This document shows positions 23,128 through 35,341 of a stretch of 64,000 nucleotides of DNA, piece by piece. The notes below the pieces were generated by a model. The model was not told the origin of the DNA. It was given only the letters and a program-made list of their open reading frames with translations, and made no database searches. Source of the stretch: Tethya wilhelma (lineage: Eukaryota > Porifera > Demospongiae > Tethyida > Tethyidae); the NCBI GenBank assembly GCA_964030475.1, contig CAXIPT010000007.1, positions 5,597,792 through 5,661,791 on the forward strand, read 5' to 3'. A program made the translations under genes and the position numbers. The first letter of the stretch is position 1. Each line of letters starts with the position of its first letter.

Positions 23128-23321
23128 CCAGAGAATAACCACAGAGAAAAATTAATGTACATGTATACACTAAATACAGATAAATATGAAATATCTTTTA
23201 ATGTTTTACCTGAGAGAGTAAAATATTCGTGATTCTTGGACAGTTATAGTATTACACAACACACACACAATGTGGCTTGAGCTTTGTACAACTGAAGACT
23301 ACAATCTTTGAAGATTGGTGA

Positions 23322-23851
23322 CTATCTCTGCTGTGCCTGTTGCATTTGTTTCATAGCTGCATCATCCTGCACGTACATTGATGTAAGTTTCTTTCCAACT
23401 CGATCATGGACCTCGAGAAATTTTGCCACACAGCGATCGAGACACACCGATTCACCTTTGGTTAGCTCCGCCTCGTGGTATTTTGGTGGGATACACTTCT
23501 TATGACAAGAACGAGACAATCTATTAAAAGTATGATTCATTTTATTGCATATAATATTGTATTCCATACACATATTAAATTATGCATGTCAAAGAAAAAG
23601 AAGCAGAAAAGTCCTCATAGCAAAAGCATGTCGTATGAAGAAGCATATCACATGCAAAAATCATTAGAAAAAAAATGAGATCTAACTGGAATTTGAACCC
23701 AGATCTTTTCATTCATGAATGTGTAAATGCAAGAGTTTATGAACTCTTGATATATATCTATCTCTAGGAGCTACCTGTTGTACAGATCTGACATCATTTC
23801 AATCTCCAGAGTGGCCAATGCCTCTCCACCCGCCATCCTGCTGGGATCCAT
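23322..23851 (-). CDS. TIMM10: TIMM10, small Tim chaperone of the mitochondrial intermembrane space
   Basis: Two exons, 23851-23775 and 23520-23322, joined within an Arg codon, give 91 residues (human 90). The start [20 protein letters not shown] matches TIMM10 in length and pattern. Twin CX3C motifs, CHKKC and CLDRC, are separated by 17 residues (human 16 or so), with the family sequence [15 protein letters not shown] between and around them. Family knowledge: TIMM10 forms a hexamer with TIMM9 that escorts hydrophobic precursors to the TIM22 complex; the Cys pairs form intramolecular disulphides. The single intron holds a tRNA-like repeat. Head to head with NAA35. Confidence 0.95.
23663..23770 (-). 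repeat. tRNA-like SINE fragment
   Basis: On the minus strand a TAGCTCC motif is followed about 60 bp on by a B-box-like GGGTTCAAATTCC and TTAGATCTC, then a T run. The same T-arm and tail recur near 51505-51560. It lacks a foldable acceptor stem, so it is not a tRNA gene. Lies in the TIMM10 intron. Confidence 0.5.
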
Positions 23852-24102
23852 ATCTCAGTTTCAAACAGCAGCACGCACATACACTAGCTGGAGTAGCCTG
23901 CATCATGCCACACAACACATAATCCAATGCAAAATCACTGTACATGTTCACTGTACCTGCAAAGTTGGATCCTTTTCTAATTTATGCACACCAATCCGCA
24001 CGTGTTCTTTGAAACCAGGAAGCGAAATTGATAAGAGAGGTTGTACCAATTATTTCCAGCCAGCTGAAGTGAGAGTGTGGAGAGCCTTGGAGTCCTGAAT
24101 TC
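23852..24102. promoter_or_regulatory. Divergent promoter TIMM10 / NAA35
   Basis: A 251-bp spacer with CCAAT at 23991-23995 and, a few bases on, CACGTG at 23999-24004. No TATA box seen. Confidence 0.55.
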
Positions 24103-26795
24103 ATGGCTGAAGAAACCGTACAACCTTTGGAGCCGTCAGAAGCTCAAGTAGGAGCCGACCAAACCCTCACTCCTGCCCCTCAGGCTTCAAATCAAGACCT
24201 ACTGGTAGAAGAAGGAAGAGGAAGAGAGGAAATTGGTTCTGAAGGAGATGAAGAAGCTGTTGTCAAGCAAAAGATACAGCAAGCTTTAGAAGAAGCTCTG
24301 TTAGCAGTTGGATTAGAATCCTTAGTCATATCTCAAGATACCTTGCAACAATCAAAACATGCTCAGCCTGAAACATCTGCTGATGATAGTGCACCGGAAA
24401 ACAAGGGCAAACAAGAAATGATGCAATTACCGACATGCGCTGGACAGAAGAAAAAGGGTATGTTTTAGACGCAAAAATTTGCACGAAAATTTAATGTGAG
24501 AAATTGAAAGTATTATTGTACGTTTGAACTACCTAAATCAACATGGGTAATCCCTCTAGCAACATGGTATAGACAAGCACAGTTTGCTTTTTGACTAGGT
24601 CATGTTCATAAAGAGTTCCTCTGATCTAGTATAGACAAAATCCTTACACTGTGCTTACTACTGTCCTTCCTTTTCCAGTAACCACTCAACAACGTTCAGG
24701 TGATGTTCACCTCAAAGTGGAATGGACCGACATTTCTTCCACATTCACTCAAGCAGCCAACCAACTCCGACCGGGCGAACTCATCCAGGAGATCAATTTC
24801 AGTCTGTTTGACGCCATGTCTGCCATTGAACTCATGGATACGAAAATGGACGCCGTGCTACAATGGAAGACCTTCACCACTTATCCTAAAACTGTCTCCG
24901 AAGCAGCCGAACGAGGGATACTCAAATTTGACGACCATTCTCCGGAGGAGCTACTTGGAATTGTTGACGAGGTGCTAGCCTGTGTGGCCACGTGGCTCGA
25001 CGGGCACACACTAGCGCAGACGGTCTTTACGAGCATGTATCTTCTCGACACTCCCCGAATAGAGAACCTCTATCTTCGTACTTTCTCTCAGGCCGTGGTC
25101 AAGAGCGTGGAGTACATGAGGACGTGTATTTGCCAGGGGAGGGTGTTTTCAGAGGACGACCAGCAAGGCGTGTGTTTCGGATTCGACATGTTGAATAGTC
25201 TCTCTGAAACGTCCATCACTACTTCGCTCAAAGAGGCTGAAGAGAAGTTAGCTAGCTTGGTGAAGCGTCCGCATCATCGTAACTCCACTCTCAACGATTC
25301 TTCGAGCGATCTTGATAATGTTGATACTTGGAGGGCGCTGCTCGTTCGAATGAAGTTCCTAAGAAACTTTTACGCTTTTGTAGTAGCTATGAACAAGAAC
25401 AACGCTCAAGGTATTGAGACTGCACTGCAAAGGCTCACACAGTGCGCTGGTATGATGGAAGAAATGAGAAAAACACTCGATCTTGGAGTTCAATTGGATT
25501 CCTCGAACCCTCTAGCTCTCGGCTTTCATCCTGTCATCAATCAACACCTCCTACCTCCTAGCTACAAGTCGTACGCCATTTTACCGAGACAGGAAGCTTT
25601 TGAGCTTTTACATACGATTGTAATTCAACTCAAGAAAGTTCTCTCGTTTGGAAAGTTGGACACTTTTCGAGAACTTTATCGTTCGATTAAAGAATTTTGT
25701 TCCGTCAGAAAGAGCCCAAACGTTTTTGTCCGATCCATTCTAGTTCTCCTGTGCCTACAAGGTGACAGGAAGAAGCTTTTTGGAAGTCCACCAATCGAAA
25801 ACTTGCTCAGAGAAGATGCAAAGTTTTTGACGTTTCCCCCTTCGCTAAATCCACGATCTCCTCTCTCTAGTTCCCCTCAAGGTAAGGAAGGAGCCGACCG
25901 CTTCTTTGGCCGCTCTCTCACACCAATGTTGGACTTTCTGCACACGTTTTGTCAGCACAGAGCACGGCAGAGATACAAGATTGTACGCTGTCTAGATTCT
26001 GTCAGTGAATTTCAGCAAGAGTCGCAGAGAATTGACGAAATTCTCAACTCCCTGAGTCTGAAAATCGATCCGCAACGACAACACCTTGCCTGCTTCGGTA
26101 CATGGATCCTCTATTACATTCTCCAGCTCATGATGGAGTTTATCTACCTTGGTTTCGAGTACAATCTCTACAGTCCGTTTGAGATGCACTATGTGTACTG
26201 GTATTTGGAATTCTTGTACGGTTGGCACCAAACCACGATGAAATCTGCCGAAAGATTGCTTCTTTCTGAGCCTCAAGTTCAAGGAAAGGGCAAGAGGAAA
26301 GCTGCAAAGAAAAACAAACGTGAACTCTCGAAAGAGAAAGAGAGAGAGTCGGCCATCATTCACGTCAAGAGACTGACCTGTCTAGGAGTCATGAGAGGCT
26401 TAGAAGCTCTCCTGCTCGACGAAAAGATCCCACAACCTTCGTTTGAAATAAGCAGCGAACAGATTTGCTTTCACAACCGATTTCTACCGTTTGCTTCACT
26501 CATAACTCCGCAGTTGCTTACCTACGATGACTACATGAGATTGGCTAGCGTGCAAAACTACAAGGGGAAAGATTTGAACTTGTACGAAGCTTCTGCAAAG
26601 CATTTTTTAACGGCCCGACAAGCGGTGGAGAGTATACAGTATTGTGATGAAGAATTGGAGAATCTGTATAAAGTTATCAAGACCAATATTGTCATAATGA
26701 ACTTGAGTTCGAAAGGTCACAAGCGAGATTCGAAACTAGCACCAGTATTCGATTTTTCCATACATAGACACTTTCCTGTAATTAGAATAAATTAA
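24103..26795 (+). CDS. NAA35: NAA35 (Mak10), auxiliary subunit of the NatC N-acetyltransferase
   Basis: Two exons, 24103-24457 and 24679-26795, joined in phase inside a Val codon: 823 residues. The first exon encodes an acidic, Gln/Glu-rich N-terminal extension of about 118 residues, with no match to the usual family start. The second has the Mak10 core: FDAMSAIELMDTKMDAVL, then DGHTLAQTVFTSMYLL, FHPVINQHLLPPSYKSYA, PQRQHLACFGTWILYY, a Lys-rich loop (KGKRKAAKKNKREL), SSEQICFHNRFLPFASLITP and the end FDFSIHRHFPVIRIN. Family knowledge: NAA35 scaffolds the catalytic NAA30 and NAA38 in NatC, which acetylates nascent Met-hydrophobic N-termini at the ribosome. Human NAA35 is 725 residues, so the excess is the N-terminal extension. 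Head to head with TIMM10. Confidence 0.95.
26786..26791 (+). terminator. AATAAA overlapping the NAA35 stop codon
   Basis: The last codons (AGA ATA AAT TAA) contain AATAAA. A second AATAAA at 26878-26883 is the more plausible cleavage signal, since the first would leave almost no 3' UTR. Confidence 0.35.
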
Positions 26796-26948
26796 TGTGT
26801 GCATATACAGTGTGTAATAGTTTGTGTATAAAGTACTGGAGTCAAAAAATTCGTCTCATTTCAAATGAAAAAGCATAAATAAAAAAAGATGAATTTGTAT
26901 GAGTACATGATTGTACGGGTTATTATATAGGACATTTTATTGAGAGTT

Positions 26949-27162
26949 CTATGAACGTTTACAGCTAGCTTGTGGTGAGATGGATACTGATGAATTTTGT
27001 TGCATCTGTGCTGCATGTTGCTGAACCACCTCAGGGTGTTTAGCTAGCCATTGCTGAAAGATTTCTTCACCACTTAGGTTAGTGTAGAGAACAGCTGGGT
27101 GTGATTCTTGAGGTGGAGGATTGATGGCAATCTCGGCTGAAAGGTTGGAGATTATACAGTGT

Positions 27163-27215
<53 letters not shown>

Positions 27216-27345
27216 CACCAATCACAGTGTCATAGTGGGCCTTTTTGTTTCTCAAGTGAGTGGTACCTTTCAAGTGTTTCCTCCTATTCAATTTGGTATC
27301 TTGAAACGATTTGTTACAGTAAGCACAGTAGTACCTTTTGACCAT
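26949..27345 (-). CDS. ZMAT5-like zf-U1 zinc-finger protein, short form
   Basis: Exons 27345-27219 and 27136-26949 join in phase (104 residues). The start MVKRYYCAYCNKSFQDTK continues as LNRRKHLKGTTHLRNKKAHYD, a C2H2 zinc finger of the U1-C/ZMAT5 type: Cys7, Cys10, and two His in the RRKHLKGTTH block. This is close to human ZMAT5 (U11/U12-20K, minor spliceosome). An upstream in-frame ATG at 27366 is possible, but the MVKRY start matches the family. The CCCH finger of ZMAT5 is not present: the second exon instead encodes a Gln-rich tail with EEIFQQWLAKHPEVVQQH. Either a reduced orthologue or a paralogue. Head to head with myosin XVIII. Confidence 0.78.
27165..27212. repeat. (GT)n microsatellite filling the ZMAT5-like intron
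   Basis: The 82-bp intron is more than half CA/GT repeat; the donor lies 6 bp from it. Confidence 0.95.
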
Positions 27346-27725
27346 ACTGCACCTGATGCACTGCAAGCTCAGCTAGCCCAGAAAGGCTAGAATGACGTCA
27401 TTAAGTGCTAACTTCCCATTCTCGTTCTGCTAAATTGGAATGGGAATAGAAAAACGTCCTCAATCTCAGTAATCAGTTTATTGTGTTTTTGGAGGCGCAG
27501 CTGGACCTTTTGGAAAGCTGCGAAACAAGAGAAACTAGTGTATGTCATTGTGTGTGCATGTACTTACCTTGTAGGTTAATTTCTCTGAGAAAAAAAGACC
27601 TGAGAGCTCTTGTTGACACTCTCACAAGGTGACGGAACGAGTCAACGTTTGAAAAAACAACTCCCCCCCTCCCCCAACTTCAGCTTCGTGAGGTGCTACA
27701 GACAACCTCCGAGGAGACAGAGACC
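27346..27725. promoter_or_regulatory. Divergent promoter ZMAT5-like / myosin XVIII with perfect CRE
   Basis: The 380-bp spacer contains the palindromic CRE TGACGTCA at 27393-27400, 48 bp upstream of the ZMAT5-like ATG. A pyrimidine-rich tract near 27661-27685 precedes the myosin start. Confidence 0.55.
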
Positions 27726-28919
27726 ATGCCGTTTTTTAAGAGAGGAAAAGACAAGGAGAAGAAAGGAGGTGGCGAAAAGCGCCACCACCACCACCACCAC
27801 CAGCAGCACGGCGCTCAGAATTCTTCGCCCATTCATCACCACGGTGGAGACATAAACAGTGCTAAAAACAGGGCAGCTAGCGCCTCTCCTATCGACCCGA
27901 ACGCTTCCTCGGCTAAAGAGCTCAGAGAGAAACTGGGTATGCCGGAACGGATGGCAAAGACGCACTCTTTAGGGAGAACTGAGTCTGGTATAAAAGTGGC
28001 ACAGACCAAGGCCTTCTATGAAGAGCTGTCAAAGACCACCAGTCCAGGACCAGGCTCTCAACCCCAAAGCCCCGAGAAGAGACACAGCAAGAAGATGAAC
28101 AGCTCACAGACGTCCATAACCAGCTCTAGTACAGGTCGGGTATCCATATCGGTGACAAGTCCGGTCGCTTCTAGTGAAGGGAGTGGCAAGGCGACCCCCA
28201 CCTACCCTGGTAACACGCCGTCACGGTCGGTACTCTCAGGCTCCTCAGACCAAAGCTCTATGTCTTCCCAACAGCTCGGTGTTGGTGGCGGTGCTGGGGG
28301 GTCCTCTACGTCGGTAAAGAGACACTCCTCGTTTTTCGATTTCTCCCTACCAACAAGTCCCGAAATGGACCGGGACAAGGAATTCCCGGGGGTAGAATTG
28401 CCCCTCCCTCCCTTGCGAACCACTACTGTCCGTCTCCGCGACGTGGAGGCAAGGAGGAATGCACCCGGTGGGGGTTTTGGGTTCATCCTGAGAAAATCCT
28501 ACCTTCCAGTTCCAGAGGATCCCGACCGAACAAGACTGGTCCACCTAGTCGAACCGCGATCGGATTATTTCGGTCCTCTCATGACCGGGGATCGAATTAT
28601 CGAAGTAAACAGAGAAAATGTCGAAGACGAGTATCACGAGTCGGTCGTAGAAATGATAAAAGCGTCTGGAGAAGCCGTTTATCTCAAGGTAGCTTCGATG
28701 CCCGAGCTGTTGGAGTTGAATTCAAGAGGCGCTTTGGACGATCCTCTCCAGAGATCATCAAAGCTAAGGAAATCGGGGAAAGGCAAAGCCAAGCAAGGCA
28801 CTGGTGGGTGCTGAGTTGGTTGTGTGTGTGTGTGTGTGTGTGTTTGTTTTTGATGTGTTGTGGTGTTTGTGTCTTTACAGGAACTTTAAGGAGACAAGCT
28901 AAGAGTAGCAAGTTCAAGG

Positions 28920-28968
<49 letters not shown>

Positions 28969-29351
28969 CTTACATTTACACATAGACACATGCCCATTAT
29001 TGTCTACCCTCCTGTACCACCAAACACTACCCTTTTAAGGTTGCACTGAATTTGCAAACATTCGAAAACTTGACACTTTTCTTCCTCGGAACATTTGCAA
29101 TCTCCTTAGAAACCCTCTTCTTTTGAAATAAACCAGCCAATTTTGTGCACTGCTCTTTCAACTTTTTCCCTTTGTGTGCTGGTCTATACATGGATAATGC
29201 CTCGCTGGTTGCTTCCATATTGTGTAGACTGGTGGTTCAAGACAGTGGAGTGTTGTCTTCCAGTTTGAATACATAATGCATGTACTACTGTTTTTCTGGT
29301 GTGTCTTGTAGACAAACTAGACTAATTGTATGTATGTGTGTGTGTTTGTGT

Positions 29352-29400
<49 letters not shown>

Positions 29401-29401
29401 N

Positions 29402-29439
<38 letters not shown>

Positions 29440-30404
29440 ACTAGTACACATTCTAATCCTTGATGTGTATGTATTAACATGATACATCAACCATGATGCA
29501 TGTAATTGCCATGTATGTACACACTCATCTACGCCTCATACTAGTCTCATCAATGGGTTTAGTAGCTTACATGCAACATCTGTAAGTATTCGAGGAGTGT
29601 CTCATTCTTATAAAGAAGAAGGGGAGTGTCATTTACCATAATAAAAATTATTGCTGTGTTTGTTTTTTTGTTGTTTGTTTTTCTTTGTTGTTCTGTTTTG
29701 ACCATTTGTCAATGTTTGCTGTTTTCAATGGATGGTGGATTTGCAAAATTTGTTATATATAAATACCCAAGTCCTCAGCTATGATGGTTGCGTTCCAAGC
29801 TTCCATCTTTATCTGTCTAACTGATGGATCCATTGTAGGCTTACCCAGCTATAGTGAGCCTAGTAGATTAAATCATTATCTTGTTGTATCACTTTCTGAT
29901 GATATCGACCATCCATCATCTCTCAGAGGATGCAAAGATTCATTTGGAGTGATTTGTTTGCCCACTTGGCCTACATGCCTGGTTGTCAGTGACTGGTCTT
30001 CACATCGACCACAAGTATAAACACACGGTGTTGGTTTAGTCTACGCTCTAATGGAGATATTTGACCATTCATTGTGAGGCTGCATGTATGCTCCTTTCAG
30101 CTAGATGTTGCTTTGGGTATCATTCTACGATTTATTGTTTGGTGTGTGTTTTAAGAAAGCTTTTGTATCGCATGGACTGAGTTACAGTTGACTTGTGACA
30201 CATCATACACCTATAACTGTCAGCAATGTATTAAGTGCCATCTGTATAGAAAGTCGAGTGAGAAACGGAGGTCATTTCTATGGTGATGTGTGTGTATGTG
30301 CTGGTATTTTTTGAGTGGAATCAAATTGCCATTCTTTAGTGGACGTTGCTAAGGTGTAAATTGGAGTGTGTGTGTGTGTATAGATATTGAACATGTTATG
30401 TATC

Positions 30405-30468
<64 letters not shown>

Positions 30469-30838
30469 CATCTCCCCCCTATTTGATGCTAAAATTAATT
30501 CAGCAGAACTTGTCTGAAGGTAGTAATAATGATCTGTTTGTATCAGCCTAGGGGTCATGTAGTTCAGTTGTATTGTACCTCAGTTTGGTACCATCTTGTC
30601 TTGGAATTCATGGTGTACTGTATGTGATTATTTCCCTGTGTCAGTCTTGCCACATTACCACGGGCAATTGGGATCTCTAAGACAACCATTGCAGTCAGTT
30701 GAGCCCTCAGGGTGCCGTGTCAATGGCCAGTGTTGAATACTGCAGTACTGTGATTGGTGGCATATTGACGGAGTTAATGTGTGTGTGTAAGTGTGAGGCC
30801 AATGGGCACCAACTACCCCTGACTTGTGTATAGCGTGC

Positions 30839-30907
<69 letters not shown>

Positions 30908-31326
30908 TGAGAGAGAGAGAGGGAGGGGGAGGGGGAGAGGGAGAGGCTGCATGTGTGAGAGATTAAATTCCAGTTCATTTTCTACAACTGAATTAGCCTT
31001 CCACTAATGGAGTTTGGTTGTAAGATGGATGGATCACATGTAAGCAATAATGAACTATAGCCTATGGGCACACTTCTATATGTAGTACTAGTGGCAGTTT
31101 TCCTTGCCATAAGTTGTTACTCTATCTTTCTATTCACACAATGTAGTCATTTTTCCTTGACATTTTTTGTGTATATCAAAACTTTTCATGGAAAGGTGCT
31201 TGGTAGCTGGGTTATCTTTCAATATAATGTATATTTTTCATTGTAGTACCCCGGCCCAGTATATTGCAAATATGGTTTAATTTTTTTTCCCAGTAAAATT
31301 TTTCACAGATTGACAAAAGGACACGA

Positions 31327-31386
<60 letters not shown>

Positions 31387-31980
31387 TATATTTTGACTGT
31401 GTACACAGTGTGTGAGTGTAGGAGTACTAGAACGCCTCTAACACTCTGTACGTGGTACAAATGCTGCCATTAAAGTGATGAGCATTCTCTCACACACAAC
31501 CTAGCTATGGTGTGGTTGATCTTAGAGCAAGTACATATACCAATCTTTTCTTTCCTACTTGCACACACACGGCCTGCCTGCTCAGTAAGGACTAGTTTCC
31601 TCTGCTTCTGTTGAATACAAACAACATGTTTAGTGCCAAATCTAGAGACGTTGAAATATGCCTGTCCATTGTATGTCTACATGTGGATATACATGCAATT
31701 TTCCCAATAATCCAGCACTTAGTATGATATATGTACTTGGTTTTAATCCACTCTGCTTCAAGCATCAAGCCAAATTCCATCCTCAATTCCCTGAAGCTGG
31801 ACATGTTGTGAAAATTGTTGTCTCTCTTTAGCTCCATACCTTTGGAGGGTGTTTGGCCTTACAAGTGGAGGGGTTGGTTGCCTGGCTACAGGCAGGCTGT
31901 GAGATTGAGAGGTTGGTTTAGTGTTGTGTTAGTTCAGCTCCTTGAGACCGGCCTGTGTGGTGAGATTGGAATGTGTGTGC

Positions 31981-32016
<36 letters not shown>

Positions 32017-32655
32017 ATGCATGCGTGTGCATGTGTGTGTGTGTGTGTGTATGTGTGTACACATGCTTGTGTTTATCCAGCCTTGCATATAAAATCAACT
32101 TAGAAGAAAATATGACCACAAGCAACATTGAGTCACCAACACACATACACAATAAAAGCCATTGGATACGCAGCAGTATAATGTGTACCTCAATCAAAAT
32201 AAATGGAGCACATTTCAAACTCTTGTTTGGATGTATTTCATTAGCCGACCACTGGAATGACACAAATCAATACCTTTCCTCGATACTCTGTTGTCTAGTT
32301 CTGAGAGCATCTCGCCTTTTGAACTGCAATTACTAACATAGCAAGCTACCATTCTCTCTCTCGGTCATTGTGCAATATTATGGTTGTTATTATCTGTGTA
32401 GTTTTTGCAACCCTCAATATCTCTGGGATGATTGTGGCATTGTTCGATGATCGATAAATGATAGGGTACAGTGGTATTGACAGTTCTAGTGGTTATTGAC
32501 GAATGATTGGTTGTTGTAGTTTGTGTGGAGTTGATAATCTTTGATACTTATGCAATTTGTTTGATTACACGGATTGAGAGAGTAGAATTGTATGCTGTGC
32601 TATAGCGTTATGTACTGGAAATGTGAATACACACACACACACACACACACACGAG

Positions 32656-32712
<57 letters not shown>

Positions 32713-35174
32713 AATGATAAGACTCTAAAACAAAGCCTCTTCTCTCTCTTTCACTCCAATCACTAGCTATGTTTGCTGCTATGCAAATGGAATGCCTTTT
32801 CTTTTAAGAGCTTTTCACGACATTGTTTACAGTATTTCAAGGAAGAAAGCATATCGTATAAATCACTGTATGTAGCTGCGTACAAATGATGGATGGATGG
32901 ATGGGTATAATGATGTGTGTTATTTTTGTATGGGTATATAGTCGTGGGAAAGTATGCTAAGTATGTTTGTATATGTTATGAGTACGTGAGTGCGTGTTTA
33001 TATAGATGGCTTAGAGAGATTGCTTGCACATTATCCTTAGCTTTTAAGTTTCTAACCTAATCCATGCATTGCACACCTGGGGTTTTTAAGCCTATGTCCA
33101 TTTTATGTGTGTCATTTCGCAAATGTTGTACACACATGCAAACACTCATTGACAGGCTAATACATGTATTGTGCAGTTGGGGTTTTTTAAAACCTCTGCC
33201 CATTTTTATGCATGTCGTTTCACAAAACATCTTACACACATCAAACACACATTGACAGGCTAAAACTGAGGAGGAGGTTCTCTCTGAGAAGCAAGGCCTC
33301 CAACAGGAGCTGGTGTGGATCGTCCACAAGGGGGGGTTCACCCTCGGCACGTTGGTCCAAGACTCACCAAAGAGGAATGCCATTTCCAACCATGCCTCCT
33401 TTGTCAGACTCCAGGTACAGTAAGAACTAGTCTGATGGATATTACCGTATAGCGGGTAAATTTGGTGAGAATTAAATTTGGTGAATTGGTGAATTATTCA
33501 TCAAATCGCCAAACAGTTTTGTACACACACACGCGCATATAAACAATACATTAAATTGACAAATTTATAATTGCCAATCATGCTTCGCCAAATTTTCACC
33601 CCACCAAATTTACCCACTATACGATATTACATGATTGCACTGTAGGTGGAAAATTTGCACCTCTAGAAAAATTTTAGGCTGCTAAATTTTCACGTGTTTC
33701 AGTTTCACTGCTTGCATCTGTGGCAAAATAAAATATTTTTAGCAGCATAAATTTCTCTATCTACAATATGTACCGTATATTCATGACTGGTAAAGGACTA
33801 GTGTTGTAAGACTTGAGTAATAATCAACAAGATGAGGAAAGATTGAAATTTAAGAGATATTGGAAAAGTTTCACAAAAAAAGTACCAAGTGGAATGTACA
33901 TAGATATAGGCTTTTATTAGTTTGCCGGAAAGAAGCATGGATAGAATTCCATACCCCATGACAGCATTCTTAAGTTACTGCATGGGGGGGATAGAATCTA
34001 CCTGTGGTTGTCTACTGTTAGAGGTCGGGACATTTCTTGAGTAGCTACACTTGAAATATTATATGAGAACTGCTGTATAGGGACTGTTCAAGTTGCCTTT
34101 GGCTGGCAACATGGCACATGCACAGTGCATGCCATGCTTGCAAGTGTGTCCAAGAAGCTTTACACCTGCTGACATTGTGTTAATGGAATTTGGGACTATC
34201 TGATACTGTTCTTGATGGCTATCTCCCTATGGCTGCCTTGAGGAAACTGGGTCAAAATGTCTGGCTTTGTTGATGCTTCTTGTGGTCCATAGCCTCTGAA
34301 ACTGCCTCTAGCTATGTATATATGTGTACCTGTAGACAATAGAACACAAGGTTCCTCCTTTATTGCAACCTTTGGACCCAAGCAAATTGCTACTACAATC
34401 CACCCCCTCCCTGTGGCTTGATGAATAAAGTTATAATTTTCCTACCACTGGTCATCCTGTAACAGATCTAGTATTGTGATTCCTACATGCCTCCTTGTAT
34501 ATGCCTGGTATCTATCGATTGCTGCCTGTGGTCTTCAGAGGACATTATGTGTCAGCAAAGTTGCCTTCACGGAAACATTAAGAATGTAATTTGTATGGAA
34601 GTTCTATGGGTTTTCGATGTAATACATACCTATAATATTGTATGGCAAACTGGATATAATGTGAGGTTGTTTGCTTGGAGACTGGCCTTCTGTGAAGCTA
34701 TGGCAAGACTGTGTCTTAGGTGGTCTAAGAAATGTGCTCCAATCTACAGCCAATTAAACCCTATACTTACCCTCTGTGTGTTTTCACTTGGTATACACTT
34801 ATATTATGTGTGTATTGCGTATGTGTGTGAATGTATGTATGTATGGATTGCTATGCTAACTAGCCTAGGCTGCAATTGGTTAAAATTGAATTACTGGAGT
34901 AGATAGGCCTGTTTATGATACAACCTTTAAACATCTACATAACATAACTAGGTGTGCCTGAGCATCACCAAGGCACTGGGATGGGTTCAACTGTCTTTAG
35001 AAAATGCTGTGTAAAAAAATAAGGCTCTGCTAAAGTTTGGTTCGTGTATCAGACAAAAAAATGAAATTTGTTTTGATGCTGTCGATGTGTTTGTTTTTCA
35101 GGGAAGGGAGGTCCATCGTGTCAAGGTGGCTGATACTGGAGAGGTCATTGAAATGGAGGAAGAAGACCTGGAAA

Positions 35175-35246
<72 letters not shown>

Positions 35247-35282
35247 GAAATAATATGTTATTCTAACCATTTCTTATTCACT

Positions 35283-35341
<59 letters not shown>

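Noticed and set aside
29027..29218. 63-codon basic minus-strand frame in myosin intron 2 (starts [19 protein letters not shown])
   Set aside because: Codon use looks reasonable but there is no homology, promoter or second exon to support it. Possibly a remnant.
34487..34906. 139-codon + strand frame in a myosin intron
   Set aside because: Composition (many Cys, Trp, Ile) is that of random AT-rich sequence and it has no domain.
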